From positions 3,906,001-3,970,000 of the forward strand of contig NZ_JBHUNX010000001.1 in the NCBI RefSeq assembly GCF_042685645.1: a DNA stretch of 64,000 nt, written 5' to 3'. This document shows, in pieces, positions 8,829 through 17,631 of this stretch. This DNA is from Salininema proteolyticum. GTDB taxonomy: Bacteria; Actinomycetota; Actinomycetes; Mycobacteriales; Micromonosporaceae. Position numbers and translations under genes: made by a program. Within the stretch, counting starts at the first letter, position 1; the number at the start of each line of letters is the position of its first letter. Below the pieces are notes generated by a model that made no database searches, was not told where the DNA came from, and saw nothing but the letters and a program-made list of their open reading frames with translations.

Positions 8829-8910
8829 TCACGGCGGTCGGGGGTTCGGCCGCCGGAAGGCGGGTGCCGGAGACCCTGGAAGCGGCTGATCACGGGATCG
8901 GGGGTTCGGT
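8822..8910. repeat. Direct repeat duplicating the thiolase 3' end, 61-bp spacing
   Basis: CGGCTGATCACGG followed by TCGGGGGTTCGG occurs at 8822, spanning the thiolase stop codon, and again at 8883. The rest of the 8829-9105 gap is GC-rich and shows no gene. Confidence 0.6.
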
Positions 8911-9105
8911 GTCCGCGCCCGCCCCGCCGTCAAGGCCGGCCGGCGCGTTCCCGGCCCCGTCCCGGCGTCCGGCGGCGGTCCTCGCGGGGATCCGCCGACG
9001 CTGCCGGGGACTCAGGCGCTTCGCAGAACGTCGGACCGTGCCGCTCGCCGGCGCCGCCGTGCTTCGGGCACACCGGCGCCAGCGGGCGGCACGGGCTCTG
9101 CTTCT

Positions 9106-9417
9106 TCAGTCGGCCCCGCGGACGCCGTGCCGCGGCGGACCCGAGCGGTCACTCCCTAACTTCCAACGGGAGAGGATCAACAGGCTCATCACCATGGCCA
9201 CGAATCCGACGGCCAGGTTCCAGTTCTGCCATACGGCCACGGGGTACTGCTGGCCCGAGAGGTAGTAGGTCACCAGCCAGGCGATGCCGAATACGATCAG
9301 CGACACGGCCGTGACGGGGACCCAGGTCGGGCTCGGCTCGTAGTGGTCTCCGGTGGAGGAGGTCGATCCGCTCTTGGACTGGTAGACCTTCTTCTTGCGG
9401 ACTCGAGACTTGGGCAT
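9106..9417 (-). CDS. crgA: Cell division protein CrgA
   Basis: CrgA is a small actinobacterial membrane protein that interacts with FtsZ and septal peptidoglycan proteins and coordinates septation. The product starts MPKSRVRKKK, the family signature. It has two transmembrane segments (VPVTAVSLIVFGIAWLVTYY and AVGFVAMVMSLLILSRW) separated by a short loop containing WNLA. At 103 residues it is slightly longer than most homologues because of a hydrophilic C-terminal extension after the RWK motif. AAGGAGAAA lies upstream of the ATG at 9417. As in many actinobacteria, the sortase E/pabA group follows, here in divergent orientation. Confidence 0.93.
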   Translation of the reverse strand: MPKSRVRKKKVYQSKSGSTSSTGDHYEPSPTWVPVTAVSLIVFGIAWLVTYYLSGQQYPVAVWQNWNLAVGFVAMVMSLLILSRWKLGSDRSGPPRHGVRGAD

Positions 9418-9654
9418 CGCGATTTCTCCTTCTCAACTGACGCCTACAGCGTACCGTACGTGCAGAGGCAGTCCACCGCCACGAAGCCCCGGCGCCGGAG
9501 TCCCCCTGTGCGAGCTCCCGCTCTGTTCGAACGGGTGAATGCCGGGTAGGACCGTCACCAGCCGTCACCGTCCGCCGTTGGACCGAGTGGGATGGGAGTA
9601 CATTTATGGGAAGCCCGCCCCTGACGCACCTTGGAGAGGAGAAGGCCGAACACC

Positions 9655-10749
9655 ATGACCGGTTTCCAAGACGGCGACTCCGAGCCTGACGAGCCGCGTA
9701 AGCCGTCACCGCGCCCCAGGCCGGCCGACGGCTCTCCGGGCGGCGCGAACCCGCCGCGGCCCCCCTCGGACGGACGGGGCGGCTCGCGCCCCGGCGCGGG
9801 CGGCGCCCCCGACCCGCAGAACCCCCGCCACGGACGGAACACCCCCCGCCCCGGCCCCGCCGGGACCCCCTCCGACAACGCTTCGGACGGCCTCGACGAC
9901 GAGACCATGATGCTGCCGACCGGCAACGCCGCCTCGCCGGCGTCGCCCGGTTCGGAGCCGCAGGGCCTCGTCCCCGGCCCCGACGAGACGGCCATCCTTC
10001 CCCCCATCGACGGCGAGTCGTCCGCCGAGCCGGCCGACTCGATGGCGGTCAAGCGCCACCGCGACCCCTCCGGAGGCGGCGACACGGTCCGCAAGGTGGT
10101 CCGGGGGGCCGGCGAGCTGCTGCTGACCTTCGGCGTCATCGTCATGCTCTTCACCGCCTACGAGTTCTGGGGCGTCAGCGCCAAGGTTGAGGGCGAGCAG
10201 GAGGACATGGCGGCCGACCTGGAGAACATCTGGCAGCAGCAGGAGGAAGAGGGCGAGGACGCGGACCCCGTCCCCGAACTCGGAGACGCCTTCGCCCGCA
10301 TGTGGGCCCCGAGGATCCGCCCCGAGCCGTGGGTCCTGGTCGAGGGCACGGACCTGGCCGACATCGAGTACGCCCCGGGCCGCTACCTGGACGGGGCCAT
10401 GCCGGGCCAGCAGGGCAACTTCACCCTGGCCGGGCACAACATCCCCGCCATCTTCCAGAAGATCCGCGACCTGGAGTCGGGCGACAACGTCGTCATCGAG
10501 ACCAAGGACAAGTTCTACGTCTACACCGTGGAGAAGCACGAGATCGTCGAGGACACCCAGCTGGACGTGACGGCGCCGGTGCCCCGCGCCGCGGGCGCCG
10601 AGCCCGGCGACGACGACTACTGGCTGACCCTGTTCACCTGCCACCCGCTGTGGGACAACTACGAGCGCTACGTCGTCTACAGCAACCTCACCGCGACCTA
10701 CGACCGAAACCCGGAGGGCGAACTGCCCGAAGAGGCCCTCCAGTCCTGA
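9655..10749 (+). CDS. Class E sortase
   Basis: Class E sortases are membrane-anchored transpeptidases that attach LAXTG-type proteins to the actinobacterial cell wall. The 364-residue product has a disordered N-terminal region of ~150 residues rich in Pro, Gly and Asp. One transmembrane anchor follows (LLLTFGVIVMLFTAY), then the catalytic domain. The catalytic His lies in FTLAGHNIP, the Cys in LTLFTCHPLW and the Arg in YERYVVYS. The usual class E GHR is GHN here. The ATG at 9655 is preceded by GGAGAGGAGAAGG. An in-frame TTG at 9631 falls inside that binding site and was rejected. The gene is first in a likely operon with the small membrane protein and pabA. Confidence 0.88.
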   Translation: MTGFQDGDSEPDEPRKPSPRPRPADGSPGGANPPRPPSDGRGGSRPGAGGAPDPQNPRHGRNTPRPGPAGTPSDNASDGLDDETMMLPTGNAASPASPGSEPQGLVPGPDETAILPPIDGESSAEPADSMAVKRHRDPSGGGDTVRKVVRGAGELLLTFGVIVMLFTAYEFWGVSAKVEGEQEDMAADLENIWQQQEEEGEDADPVPELGDAFARMWAPRIRPEPWVLVEGTDLADIEYAPGRYLDGAMPGQQGNFTLAGHNIPAIFQKIRDLESGDNVVIETKDKFYVYTVEKHEIVEDTQLDVTAPVPRAAGAEPGDDDYWLTLFTCHPLWDNYERYVVYSNLTATYDRNPEGELPEEALQS

Positions 10750-10761
10750 AAGGAGCCCTAG

Positions 10762-11097
10762 GTGTACTCCTGGATCTGGCGCAGAATCCCCGGCGGCGTC
10801 CCCGGCAAGCTGGTCGGCATGCTCGGCCTGGCCGCGGGAGCCTTCGCGCTGCTGTGGTTCGCCGTGTTCCCCGCCGTCCAACCCCACATGCCCTGGAGCA
10901 ACGTCGATCCGGGCCTGTCCGACAACGGGCCGGCCGGCGACCTGGCTCCGCCGCAGGGCGAGGACGGGGAGGACGCGGACGAGGACTGCACTCCGGGTTT
11001 GACCTGCCCGGACTCGAATTTCGACCCCGAAGACTACGAGACGGCCGATGAAGAAGAAGGCCGCCGACTGCAAGAGGAATACGAAGATAACAACTGA
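10762..11097 (+). CDS. Small membrane protein between sortase and pabA
   Basis: The 111-residue product has one transmembrane segment (LAAGAFALLWFAVFPAV) after a short basic N-terminus, and then an extracellular tail that is extremely acidic and contains a DCTPGLTC cysteine pair. Translation starts at a GTG with AAAGGAG 8 bases upstream, 12 bp after the sortase stop. A small membrane protein of this kind is a regular companion of sortase E in actinobacteria, but I know of no assigned function. Its last 50 bases overlap the pabA reading frame. Confidence 0.7.
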   Translation: MYSWIWRRIPGGVPGKLVGMLGLAAGAFALLWFAVFPAVQPHMPWSNVDPGLSDNGPAGDLAPPQGEDGEDADEDCTPGLTCPDSNFDPEDYETADEEEGRRLQEEYEDNN

Positions 11098-11686
11098 GGC
11101 AACCGACGTCTCGAGTCCGGCGATCCGCATCGTCGACTTCCGGGACTCCTTCGTGCACACCATCGCCGGATACCTCGGCTCTTACGGGGCCGGCGTGACC
11201 CTGGAGCGTGCCGAGGACACCGACCTGGACGCCGTCGAGGCCGACCGCCCCGACGGGATCCTGCTCTCCCCCGGACCGGGCCACCCGAGCGCCGCCGCCG
11301 TGGGCCACCGCGTCCTGGAGCGCTTCGCCGGGCGGATCCCCGTCCTCGGCGTCTGCCTCGGGCACCAGATCATCGCCGAGCACTGGGGCGCGGTGGTCGA
11401 CCGCGCACCGGAACTGCGGCACGGCGAGACCTCCGAGGTCTACCACGACGGCGGAGGCGTCTTCCGCGGCCTGTCCAATCCGACGACGGCCGCGCGCTAC
11501 CACTCCCTGACCGTCGACCCCGCCGGCGTGGTCGCCCCGCTGGTCATCTCGGCGTCGACGGCCGGCGGCACCGTCATGGGCCTGCGCCACCGCAGCCTGG
11601 CCGTCGAGGGCGTGCAGTTCCACCCCGAGTCGATCCTGACCGACGAGGGCCACCGGCTGCTGCGCAACTGGGCCGCGAGCCTGTAG
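11048..11686 (+). CDS. pabA: Glutamine amidotransferase subunit of aminodeoxychorismate/anthranilate synthase
   Basis: PabA/TrpG-type class I glutamine amidotransferase supplies ammonia to aminodeoxychorismate or anthranilate synthase. It shows VDFRDSFVHTIAGYL at the N-terminus, LLSPGPGHPS (oxyanion loop) and VLGVCLGHQ with the nucleophilic Cys. The His and Glu of the triad are in VQFHPESILTDEGH. There is no ATG, GTG or TTG between the ATG at 11048 and the conserved IRIVDFRDSF. The start therefore seems to be 11048, which gives a 25-residue basic extension and a 50-bp overlap with the gene before it. Location beside folate-unrelated sortase genes is typical in actinobacteria. pabA is preferred over trpG on synteny. 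Confidence 0.85.
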   Translation: MKKKAADCKRNTKITTEATDVSSPAIRIVDFRDSFVHTIAGYLGSYGAGVTLERAEDTDLDAVEADRPDGILLSPGPGHPSAAAVGHRVLERFAGRIPVLGVCLGHQIIAEHWGAVVDRAPELRHGETSEVYHDGGGVFRGLSNPTTAARYHSLTVDPAGVVAPLVISASTAGGTVMGLRHRSLAVEGVQFHPESILTDEGHRLLRNWAASL

Positions 11687-11748
11687 CCGCCCGGCGCTGA
11701 AACGGGCAAGAAGCCGAATCGGGCGAGAAAGAGGGCGCCCGATCCCGC

Positions 11749-12045
11749 TCAGGCGCCCAGAGTCCTCACGAACAGCCGATAGGCCTCGTACTCCACCCAC
11801 TGCCGTATGGCCATGCCCGTCAACTCCTGACAGGGCCACCACGTCGAGGACGGCTCCTCCGTGCCCAGCCCGGACAGGACGCACACGAGCCGAGGCCTCC
11901 TCCCCGGAAACTCGGTGTAGACGAAGACCGACCCGGGACCGTCGGAGGGGCAGGTGGCGACCATCGGACGCGTGTCGTCCCCGAACCTCCCCAGGACGCG
12001 CGCGTCGGGAAACTCGGCCGGCAGGTCCGCTCTCGCAATGCTCAT
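11749..12045 (-). CDS. Hypothetical protein
   Basis: This 98-residue product is not recognised. It starts MSIARADLPAEFPDAR and contains several aromatic residues (TWWPCQELTGMAIRQWVEYEAYRLF) and two cysteines. It has no signal peptide or membrane segment. GGGGAGAGG precedes the ATG at 12045 at good distance, and codon use is like that of its neighbours, so it is probably real. It stands alone, convergent with pabA. GGGCGCC and GGCGCCC around the stop could form a weak terminator. Confidence 0.5.
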   Translation of the reverse strand: MSIARADLPAEFPDARVLGRFGDDTRPMVATCPSDGPGSVFVYTEFPGRRPRLVCVLSGLGTEEPSSTWWPCQELTGMAIRQWVEYEAYRLFVRTLGA

Positions 12046-12343
12046 GGTCGCCTCTCCCCGGCGGGGCCCGCCGGATTCCGGTCAAAGAGGGACGGTTACC
12101 TATTGATCCGACGATAGTCCTCGAAACAGTGTCTCCGCAGCGAAACGGCCCACGGCGGCACGCCCGGGCGCGCGGGCCGCGCACGCGTCCTCTTGCGCGC
12201 CTTGCCGAGCCCCCGGTCCGGACCCGGCGCCCGATAGCGTCCCGATCGGACCCCACGCCCCGAGAGTTCCGCTCGTTTTCGCAGGTGAAACCCGAGATAA
12301 ATCTACAATGAGGAGACAGGACACCGTCGATTACGGAGCCATC

Positions 12344-13498
12344 ATGACCACCGACAGAACACCACTCCACACCACCGGCGAAGTCCACGTCTGGGGCCGG
12401 CGGCCCACCGGGGCGAGCAGAATGCTGCAGCCGCGCCACCCGGCCTTCTGGATCCTCTGCGCCTTCTTCGTCTTCTCCATCGTCTTCGCGGTCCCCGCAT
12501 GGATCTCCGCGTTCTCCGAGGGACGACTGGCCGTGAACCTCGGCGCCGCCGCCCTGTGGCTGCTCTGGCTGGTCGTGATCGCGTGGCTGATCGACAAGAT
12601 CGACTACTTCTCCGCCATGCCGACCACCACCCGGCTGGCCGCACTCGCATGGGGCGTGATCGTCGTACCCGTCATGGTCGTGCCGCTCGTGTCGCTCATG
12701 AACGGCTGGCTCGAACCGCTGACGGGCGAGCACACCGAAAGCTACGCCACGGCAGTCCCGCACGAGGCGGTCAAACTGCTGGGCGTCGTGCTGCTGGCCG
12801 GCATAGCCCCGGTCCTGTTCCGGCGTCCGATGGCCGCCCTGGTCAGCGCGCTGCTGCTCGCCTCGGGATTCACCGCCGTCGTCGAATGGCAGGGCACGGC
12901 CGACCGCGCCAACGCTCTGGCCGACGGAGGCGCCAGTGCCGGCACCGTCGTCCGGGACATGGCCGGAGACGTGTTCGTGCAGGGCGTCCTGGCGATGCCG
13001 TGGGCGCACATGGCCTTCACCGCCATCGCCGCCATGGGCGTGTCCTGGTGGATGATGGAGAAGGAGAAGAGCGCCCTCAGCCGCCTGGGCATGGGCGCCC
13101 TCCTGTTCGTCACCGCCTCCGCCCTCCACTGGCTCACGGAGATGGTCACCGCGATCCCGCTGAACGAGTCCATCCTCGCCCGGATGTACATCGCCATCGG
13201 CTCGCTGGTCATCATCGGAGGCCTGATCGCCTACTCGCTGCGGGAGGAGCGGACCTGGTTCGAGCACGTCGCCGACCGCACGCACACCGGCATGGACCCG
13301 CGGGCGTTCGAGACGCCGTTCGAGCGGCACCGCAACCCCGAATGGAACGAGATGGACCACAAGGCCGCCAAGGAGACCCAGCGCGCCGTCCTCGGATACG
13401 CCGAGGCCGTGGGCGACGAGGACGAACAGGCGGCCGAGCGTCTCAGGAAGGAGGCGCTGCGGAAGAAGTTCGCCGCGAGGCAGAAGACCCCGCACTGA
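12344..13498 (+). CDS. PrsW-like intramembrane protease family protein
   Basis: The 384-residue polytopic protein has about eight hydrophobic segments and a charged C-terminal tail of ~85 residues. The order of conserved elements resembles PrsW (CPBP-related intramembrane metalloproteases): PHEAVKLLGVVLLAG in the place of the EExxK motif, GFTAVVEW, WAHMAFTAIAAMGVS in the place of HxxxT-G, and ALHWLTE in the place of the final Hal-N motif. The first acidic residue of the EE pair is His here, so activity is uncertain. The ATG at 12344 has GGAG 8 bases upstream, while an earlier in-frame ATG at 12308 lacks a binding site. The 298-bp divergent gap before it holds no gene. Confidence 0.6.
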   Translation: MTTDRTPLHTTGEVHVWGRRPTGASRMLQPRHPAFWILCAFFVFSIVFAVPAWISAFSEGRLAVNLGAAALWLLWLVVIAWLIDKIDYFSAMPTTTRLAALAWGVIVVPVMVVPLVSLMNGWLEPLTGEHTESYATAVPHEAVKLLGVVLLAGIAPVLFRRPMAALVSALLLASGFTAVVEWQGTADRANALADGGASAGTVVRDMAGDVFVQGVLAMPWAHMAFTAIAAMGVSWWMMEKEKSALSRLGMGALLFVTASALHWLTEMVTAIPLNESILARMYIAIGSLVIIGGLIAYSLREERTWFEHVADRTHTGMDPRAFETPFERHRNPEWNEMDHKAAKETQRAVLGYAEAVGDEDEQAAERLRKEALRKKFAARQKTPH

Positions 13499-13620
13499 CC
13501 GGGCCGCGTCAGCCGGCGAGAACCGGAACTGCGCGGCCTCCCCCCCGGTGCCCTCCGCCGCAGAGGCCTCACTCCGATACGGCCCGGATCCACCCGCGAG
13601 TCGGGAGGACCCGGGCCCCT

Positions 13621-16002
13621 CTACATCTGCTTGCGCTGCTCGGCGAACTGCTCCAGGTACTCCAGCTGCTGCACGTCCAGGCTCGGGCGGACGCGCTCGC
13701 GGGCGCTCTCGAGGTGCGCCATGGTGACGAGCGAGGCCTCCAGGCTCTCGCGCATCGCCGTCAGGGCCGCCTCGCGCACCAGCGCCGCGCAGTCGGCCGC
13801 CGAGTAGAGCCACAGCTCCTCGGCGACGGCGTCCAGGTCCACGTCGTCGGCGAAGGGGACGTTCTTGGCACTGGAGCGGAGGATGTCGGCGCGGCCGACG
13901 GCGTCCGGCGGCGGCACGTACACCAGCCGCTCCATCCGGCCGGGGCGCAGCAGCGCCGGGTCGATCATGTCGGGTCGGTTGGTGGCGCCGACGACCACGA
14001 CGTCGTGCAGGGCCTCCGCCCCGTCCAGCTCCGTCAGCAGGGAGGCCACGACGCGGTCGGCCGTGCCGCCGTCGGTTCCGTGGCCCCGCACGGGCGCCAG
14101 CGCGTCGAGCTCGTCGAAGAACATGAGCGTCGGCGAGGCCGTGCGGGCCCGGCGGAAGAGGTCGCGCACGTTGCGCTCCGACTCGCCGACCCACTTGTTG
14201 AGCAGTTCGGAGCCCTTGATGCTGACCACGTTCGCGTGGCCCTCGCCCGCGACGGCTCGGACGATGAAGGTCTTTCCGCAGCCGGGAGGCCCGTAGAGGA
14301 GCATGCCGCGCGGCGGCTCAATGCCGAGGCGCGTGAACGAGTCGGGGTAGGTCAGCGGCCAGAGGACGGTCTCGGTGAGGCTTTGTTTGAGGTCCTCCAT
14401 GCCCCCGACGTCGGCCAGGGTGAGCCCGCCGAGGTCGACCCGGTCGTCGGCCAGGGCGCTGGGCCCGACGGTCCCGAGGGCCGTCTCCAGGTCCTCGGTC
14501 TGCAGCGCGGTCGCCCCGCCGTCCTTGGCGCGCAGGGCCGCTCGGACGCCGGCCTCCCTCACGACCGCCGCCAGGTCGGCGGGGACGTAGCCCTGGGCCT
14601 TGGCGGATACCGCGGCGAGGTCGACGTCCTCGCCGATCCTCATGCCGCGGGTGAGGTAGCCGATGAGCTCGGTGCGGGCCCTGGAGTCGGGCATGTCCAC
14701 GACGACCTCGTGGTCGAGCGTGGAGCGGAGGTCGGCGCCGACCTTCTCGACGTTGGTGGTCGTGCAGACCACGGCGTTGCCCTGGGCCAGGACTTCCTCG
14801 GCGAGGCGGGTGAACATGGTGGCCAGGGAGGTCGGGGTGCCGTCGGGGACGATGGCGTCGACGTTGCGCAGGAGAAGGATGCCCTGGCCGCGCATCGAGT
14901 CGCGGGCCGAGCGCAGCTGGGAGGCGGCGCTGTTGGCGTCGACGGCGGCCAGGTCGGGTCCGTTGAGTTCGAAGAGGCTCACGCCGAGGTCGTCGGCGAT
15001 GGAGCGGACGATGGTGGACTTTCCGCTGCCGGAGGGGCCGGTGAGGACGATGCCGAGGCGCACGGAGGTGCCCACGACGTTGAGGACTTCGCTGTGGCGG
15101 AAGGCCAGGTCGAGAAGTTCGTGGAGTTCTTCGGCCGGGCGGCGGTTCCCGACGAGGTCGCCGTAGGGGATGGAGCCGAGTTCGGCGGCGTCGACGGTGT
15201 CGCGGAGGCGCGGGTCGGCGTCCGTTCCCCGGCCCCGGCCGGCGGAGGCGGCGCCTCCGGCACCGATGGCGCGGGTGGCGGGCGAGGACGGTGTCGCGTC
15301 GGACAGGGTGCCGGAGCGCGGCGTGGCGTCGGTCAGGTCGCGCGTGCCGGGGGCGGGGCCGCGCGTGATGGTCGGTTCGGTCCGGCGTGGACGGTCGAGG
15401 TCGACCGAGACGCCCCTGCCCGGCAGGTCGACGCGCCTCTCGCGTTCGACGGGGCGGTCCCACTGCACGAGCGTGTCGTTGGTGATCATGACCGGCCCGT
15501 CGGGAGAGGTGTCGACGACGGACATGAGCAGGGACGTCCAGCCCATGCCGAGGGTGTTGTTCAGCGTCCGGCGGGTGGGTCCGGCCAGGGAGTTGTCGCC
15601 GATCTCCATCGGCAGCAGGGAGATGTCGTCACCCTCGGTGACCACTTTGGAGAGAAGAGCGTGCCGGAGCGTCTCGGTGTCGACGCCGACCATGATGTTC
15701 GCGGCGGCGTTGACGGTCACGGTGTCGGCGGCGGCCAGGTCTGCGGGGCCGATCGCGACCGGGGAGTTCTCGCGGATGCCCAGATTGCCGAGGACGAGGT
15801 CGTCGGCGTGGAGGGAGCGGCGCGAGGAGCGGGCCTCGGCCTCGAGCGCTATGGCGGAGGTGGTGGAGGTGCCGCTCATGGTCACGGCGTCGCCCGGCTG
15901 GAGGCCCAGCGCGGTGAACACCTCGGGGTGGATGCGGACTATGCCGCGGCGGGATTCCAGCCCGGCGCGGGCGCGCGTGGCGATGAGTTCGATCGAGGTC
16001 AC
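13621..16002 (-). CDS. CDC48/p97-like double AAA+ ATPase (Cpa type)
   Basis: The product is 793 residues. It has an N-terminal CDC48 double-psi barrel domain (RRGIVRIHPEVFTALGLQPGD), a low-complexity linker and two AAA+ modules. D1 has Walker A GPSGSGKST, but its Walker B is ILLLRNVDAI, lacking the acidic pair. D2 is complete: GPPGCGKT, LMFFDELDAL and ATNRPDMIDPALLRPGRMER. Actinobacterial CDC48-like proteins of this build (Cpa) have been described as proteasome interactors, so a role in protein unfolding is expected. The start is taken as the GTG at 16002, where family similarity begins. A GTG at 16038 is possible. No proteasome gene is in the window. Confidence 0.88.
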   Translation of the reverse strand: MTSIELIATRARAGLESRRGIVRIHPEVFTALGLQPGDAVTMSGTSTTSAIALEAEARSSRRSLHADDLVLGNLGIRENSPVAIGPADLAAADTVTVNAAANIMVGVDTETLRHALLSKVVTEGDDISLLPMEIGDNSLAGPTRRTLNNTLGMGWTSLLMSVVDTSPDGPVMITNDTLVQWDRPVERERRVDLPGRGVSVDLDRPRRTEPTITRGPAPGTRDLTDATPRSGTLSDATPSSPATRAIGAGGAASAGRGRGTDADPRLRDTVDAAELGSIPYGDLVGNRRPAEELHELLDLAFRHSEVLNVVGTSVRLGIVLTGPSGSGKSTIVRSIADDLGVSLFELNGPDLAAVDANSAASQLRSARDSMRGQGILLLRNVDAIVPDGTPTSLATMFTRLAEEVLAQGNAVVCTTTNVEKVGADLRSTLDHEVVVDMPDSRARTELIGYLTRGMRIGEDVDLAAVSAKAQGYVPADLAAVVREAGVRAALRAKDGGATALQTEDLETALGTVGPSALADDRVDLGGLTLADVGGMEDLKQSLTETVLWPLTYPDSFTRLGIEPPRGMLLYGPPGCGKTFIVRAVAGEGHANVVSIKGSELLNKWVGESERNVRDLFRRARTASPTLMFFDELDALAPVRGHGTDGGTADRVVASLLTELDGAEALHDVVVVGATNRPDMIDPALLRPGRMERLVYVPPPDAVGRADILRSSAKNVPFADDVDLDAVAEELWLYSAADCAALVREAALTAMRESLEASLVTMAHLESARERVRPSLDVQQLEYLEQFAEQRKQM

Positions 16003-16199
16003 CCTTCTAGGGTAGAAGGTCTCGGCCGCCCGCAGCACCGTGCCCGCAGGGAGGCGGGCCCCCTATGGCGATTCCCATACTCTCGGAATCCTCACATCCC
16101 GGACGGCGGCCGGCTCAATGCCGGGGCGGTGGTTCTTCCACCCGCCGACGGACGGCGCTCCGGCGGGGCCCGATCGCCGTGCGGGAGTCGTCCCGATGT

Positions 16200-16390
16200 G
16201 GCGCGGGAAAGTCCCGGGCCGTTCCGTTCCCGTTCGGGTGCCTTTCACACACGAGAGCGGGTGTCCGGTCGCCTTCCGGCGGTGTTCCTTCCCCGTGGGC
16301 GCTTCTCGCCAAAGGGTACGGATGTCCGGTCGCCTTCCGCCCGTGCTCCATCCCCGCAGGCGCTTCTCACTCAAGGGCACGGGAGGACTC
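16200..16390. repeat. Degenerate tandem repeat, 61-bp period
   Basis: Units starting at 16262 and 16323 share TGTCCGGTCGCCTTCCG followed by GTG.TCC.TCCCC and GGCGCTTCTC. A more diverged unit precedes them from about 16210. The surrounding 16039-16543 interval has no convincing gene. Confidence 0.6.
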
Positions 16391-16543
16391 CCGGTACGGG
16401 CTCCGGCCGCCGCGGCGACGGAGAACAGGCGGTGTCCCGGGAAAGCCCCGGAACACCGCCCGCTGTGTCGGTTCACGTCGGTTCGTGTCGGTTGTTATCG
16501 GTTCATTGTTCGAAGTCGCCCCACCCGCGGGCGGCCGCTTCGA

Positions 16544-16711
16544 TCAGCGTCCCAGGACCGCGCGCCAGTCGGCGGCCGAGCCCGGCAGAATCGGGCTGTC
16601 GGCGAGTTTGGAGTCTTTGACTTCAACGCCCCCGCGGTCGCCGAGGCGGACCTCGACGCAGTTGCCGCCCTGTGTGGAACGGCTGGATTTCTTCCATTCT
16701 CGACTCAACAT
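16544..16711 (-). CDS. DUF397 domain protein
   Basis: A 55-residue protein translated from the ATG at 16711. It begins MLSREWKKSSRSTQGGNCVE, continues with VRLGDRGGVEVKDSKLADSP and ends SAADWRAVLGR. This is the DUF397 pattern: W-KSS-S---G-NCVEV, a VRDSK-like core and a final W--F/L segment. DUF397 proteins accompany XRE/DUF5753 regulators in actinobacteria and act with them as a regulator pair, with toxin-antitoxin-like behaviour reported for some. Its start overlaps the stop of the regulator at 16705 by 7 bp, so translation is coupled. Confidence 0.9.
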   Translation of the reverse strand: MLSREWKKSSRSTQGGNCVEVRLGDRGGVEVKDSKLADSPILPGSAADWRAVLGR

Positions 16712-17505
16712 AGGTACTCCTCCAACGGCTTTGACAGCCTCTGCACGGTATCAAACAGAGCCTCGTAATTTTCTACACGGCTCGGTTCTTCCACATATTC
16801 ACTAGTATCAGGCGCTTCGTAATAAGCGAATGACGGCGCGTAGGGACCGCGTTGTTCCCTTTCCGACAGATACAAATCGAAGCCCGACTTCATGAGGCCG
16901 TTGGGAGTGGGCATCACCTGAATGCTCCAACCCCTGTCCACGGCCTCGCGGAGCCGCTCGATCTGGTCGTCGCGGCAGGCGTGGCCCTCCATGAACTGCA
17001 GCGCCGCCTGCCCGATAACGATCTCGACCCGCAGGTCGGAGCGGTTGAAAAGCACCTTCTGGCGGTCCTCGATCAGACTCCAGACCGTCGCCACCCGATC
17101 CCGCGCGACTCTGTCGTCGCGCGTGATATCCGAGTAGTGGTACTCCTTGATCTGCAGAACGCCCGGAATGTACATCGGTTCGAACTTCCGCATGAGCGGA
17201 TAGCGCTGTTCCGCCAGGAACAGTATCCGGGGCTCGAATACATGGCGGGAGAAGAAGTTGAGGGAGTCCCTCTCCCTTCTCAACGCCAGCAAATACCGTC
17301 GGTAATCGTCACTCTGCTTATATCTTCTCGCGATACCGTCAATCGACAGACTGTCCGGTGCGTTCTCTCCTGTCTCCCATTTGCGGACGGACTCACTCGA
17401 CCTCTCCAGAAGCGCTCCCGCGCGAGCCAGCGAAAGGCCGGTCTCATCACGGAGTGCGCGAAGTTCAGTCGCGAGAGCCCACGCCAGCAACTTAGATTGT
17501 CCCAC
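16705..17505 (-). CDS. XRE-family regulator with DUF5753 domain
   Basis: The 266-residue product has an N-terminal helix-turn-helix (TELRALRDETGLSLARAG and SSESVRKWETGENAP) followed by a DUF5753 sensor-like region recognised from YPLMRKFEPMYIPGVLQ. WSIQVMPTPNGLMKSGFDLY and the YYEAPDTSEYVEEP segment follow. It is the usual upstream partner of DUF397. The GTG at 17505 is preferred because GGGGGA precedes it; a TTG at 17517 is a weaker option. A divergent small gene begins at 17632, and the 126-bp region between them is AT-richer than its surroundings and should hold the operator. Confidence 0.88.
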   Translation of the reverse strand: MGQSKLLAWALATELRALRDETGLSLARAGALLERSSESVRKWETGENAPDSLSIDGIARRYKQSDDYRRYLLALRRERDSLNFFSRHVFEPRILFLAEQRYPLMRKFEPMYIPGVLQIKEYHYSDITRDDRVARDRVATVWSLIEDRQKVLFNRSDLRVEIVIGQAALQFMEGHACRDDQIERLREAVDRGWSIQVMPTPNGLMKSGFDLYLSEREQRGPYAPSFAYYEAPDTSEYVEEPSRVENYEALFDTVQRLSKPLEEYLC

Positions 17506-17631
17506 CCAATCCCCCAATCAACTCATGTCGATCAAGTTGCGCACCTAAAACCATACCTACCAGTGGATGCCGATAATGTAGTGGACCCGACAGCATTGAA
17601 ATGCCAGCTAGAGACGCCTAGAGTTCTTCTT

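Noticed and set aside
10688..14194. 1168-residue minus-strand open frame
   Set aside because: It is antisense to pabA, the PrsW-like gene and Cpa parts, with Arg/Pro/Gly-rich composition typical of high-GC shadows.
12499..16620. 1373-residue plus-strand open frame
   Set aside because: Antisense to the Cpa ATPase and out of frame with the PrsW-like gene; no recognisable domain.
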